A stretch of 11,049 nt of DNA from Conidiobolus incongruus B7586 (lineage: Eukaryota; Entomophthoromycota; Entomophthoromycetes; Entomophthorales; Conidiobolaceae), in contig JNEM01015092.1 of assembly GCA_000697335.1 (NCBI GenBank), positions 1 through 11,049 of the forward strand. Direction: 5' to 3'. The notes below the pieces were generated by a model. It had not been told where the DNA came from. It made no database searches and worked only from the letters and a program-made list of their open reading frames with translations. The translations under genes were made by a program, and so were the position numbers. This document shows, one piece after another, positions 10,063 to 11,049 of the stretch (its first letter is position 1; each line of letters starts with the position of its first letter).

Positions 10063-10924
10063 CATATTTAATAATTATTAAAGTGAAAATCAATTTATAT
10101 TAATAGTATATTTTTATTTAATCAATATGAAAAGCATTCTTTGAATATTGACAGATTTTATAGTTTTTCATCAGTTTAAATTTTAAATTAATGATAATGT
10201 TTTAACTAAAAAATATTATGATTTCAATTAATACAATTTAATATAAATTAAAAAGGAATTTTAATAATTGTCATAGTATTCTTTGATCTCATAAAAATAT
10301 ATACTTATTGTATAGTACCTCAGTTTTATTATTAAGACTATATATACAAAATATTCCAATTAAATTTAATTATTCATATTTTTATTTGATTTCAAAAGTC
10401 TGACATTGATTTTTTAAAATTTGCTTAAATTTCATCTATTTTTCAAAATTAGAAACATGAAACCTATAAATCCAAAAAATAGAATATTAAAAATTATTTG
10501 ATTGTTGCTTTAAAACAATGGACAATTTGAATTTGTTCATTATTGTTGTATCATTTTTATTAGAAATTGAATACTATCATTTTTGCAATCTTTGATAGGG
10601 TAAATATTATGGTTATTAAAATGCTATCAAATATCAAGTATTTATTATATGAAGAAAAAAATTAATTTTTTTATAAATATATATTGCTGTATAAATTATA
10701 TTTATGGAATTTATTTATTTGATTTTTTAATTTAATATACTTATAATATATAATATTTGGTTTTTTAAAGTTAGGTTTGATAAAGGATAGATAAAGTAAT
10801 ATCTGAGTTTATATTTTGATTATATGCTAATTAAACTATAATAATTTTATATTTTGAAAAGCAAAAGCTTTCTATCTAATATTACTTTATATTTTAAATA
10901 ATAAAAATTTTTTGTAATTAAAAA
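10063..10924. other. AT-rich CpG-free right block
   Basis: About 13-15% G+C by eye. The last CpG of the window is at 10030-10031, inside the foldback; none is seen after it. No open frame, RNA gene or intron pattern is found. By composition it matches the left block and is probably decayed repeat. Confidence 0.55.
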
Positions 10925-11049
10925 TAAATATATATTTTGATATATAATATATAAAATAATAATATAATATAAATTTAATAGTTTTTTTCATTATTAATAA
11001 CTTTTTACTATATTTTTAATAAACTTTTAATACTTAAAGAATAGTTTTT
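10925..11049 (+). repeat. Repeat C, right copy (cut by window end)
   Basis: Same orientation as 300-430. Shared blocks in order: aataatataatataaattt then aatag, a t-run, attaataacttttta, and aaacttttaatacttaaagaatag against aagcttctaatacctaaaaaataat on the left. The copy runs off the end of the window. The same family therefore lies on both sides of the two genes. Confidence 0.5.

Overview
The window is nuclear DNA from a eukaryote with a very A+T-rich genome. A gene on the minus strand is split by short GT-AG introns (52-142 nt) with GTAAG-type donors and TTAAC-like branch sites, and spliced together it gives a complete mitochondrial L-threonine 3-dehydrogenase. A second minus-strand gene, in exons too short to stand out as open frames, emerges from the same splice grammar (introns 42-57 nt). 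Compact introns, AT-rich spacers and an N-terminus beginning MNWTG suggest a fungus, perhaps an early-diverging lineage. That assignment is inference: an amoebozoan or another unicellular opisthokont is not excluded.

Layout. Bases 1 to about 2460 are an extremely AT-rich block (about 13% G+C by eye in sampled lines) made of old diverged repeats: a unit at 1-252 and again at 786-1037, then a roughly 540-bp unit in tandem (about 1030-1565 and 1570-2060). No CpG is visible before position 2630. Bases 2461-4213 are AT-rich spacer. Bases 4214-5671 hold the six-exon threonine dehydrogenase gene, with a TATA box at 5758-5766. Bases 5767-7855 are intergenic, with a four-copy 51-bp minisatellite (6706-6910) and a perfect AT palindrome (7233-7262). 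Bases 7856-8589 hold the second gene: seven exons, 148 residues, with an uninterrupted heptad pattern near the C-terminus. Bases 8602-9282 are unresolved spacer. Bases 9283-10062 form one long foldback element, two arms of more than 300 bases around a short loop. From 10063 to the end lies a second CpG-free AT-rich block whose last part (10925-11049) repeats sequence found at 300-430 in the left block.

The two genes share a strand but there is no sign of a common transcript; about 2.2 kb separates them. Threonine dehydrogenase feeds threonine into glycine and acetyl-CoA in mitochondria. The other protein has no function I can name. Both sit in a moderately AT-rich segment between two heavily mutated repeat blocks. 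CpG is absent and CpA/TpG is under-represented in the blocks, which looks like repeat-directed C-to-T mutation rather than simple AT drift. No tRNA, rRNA, CRISPR array, or recognisable transposase or reverse transcriptase was seen.
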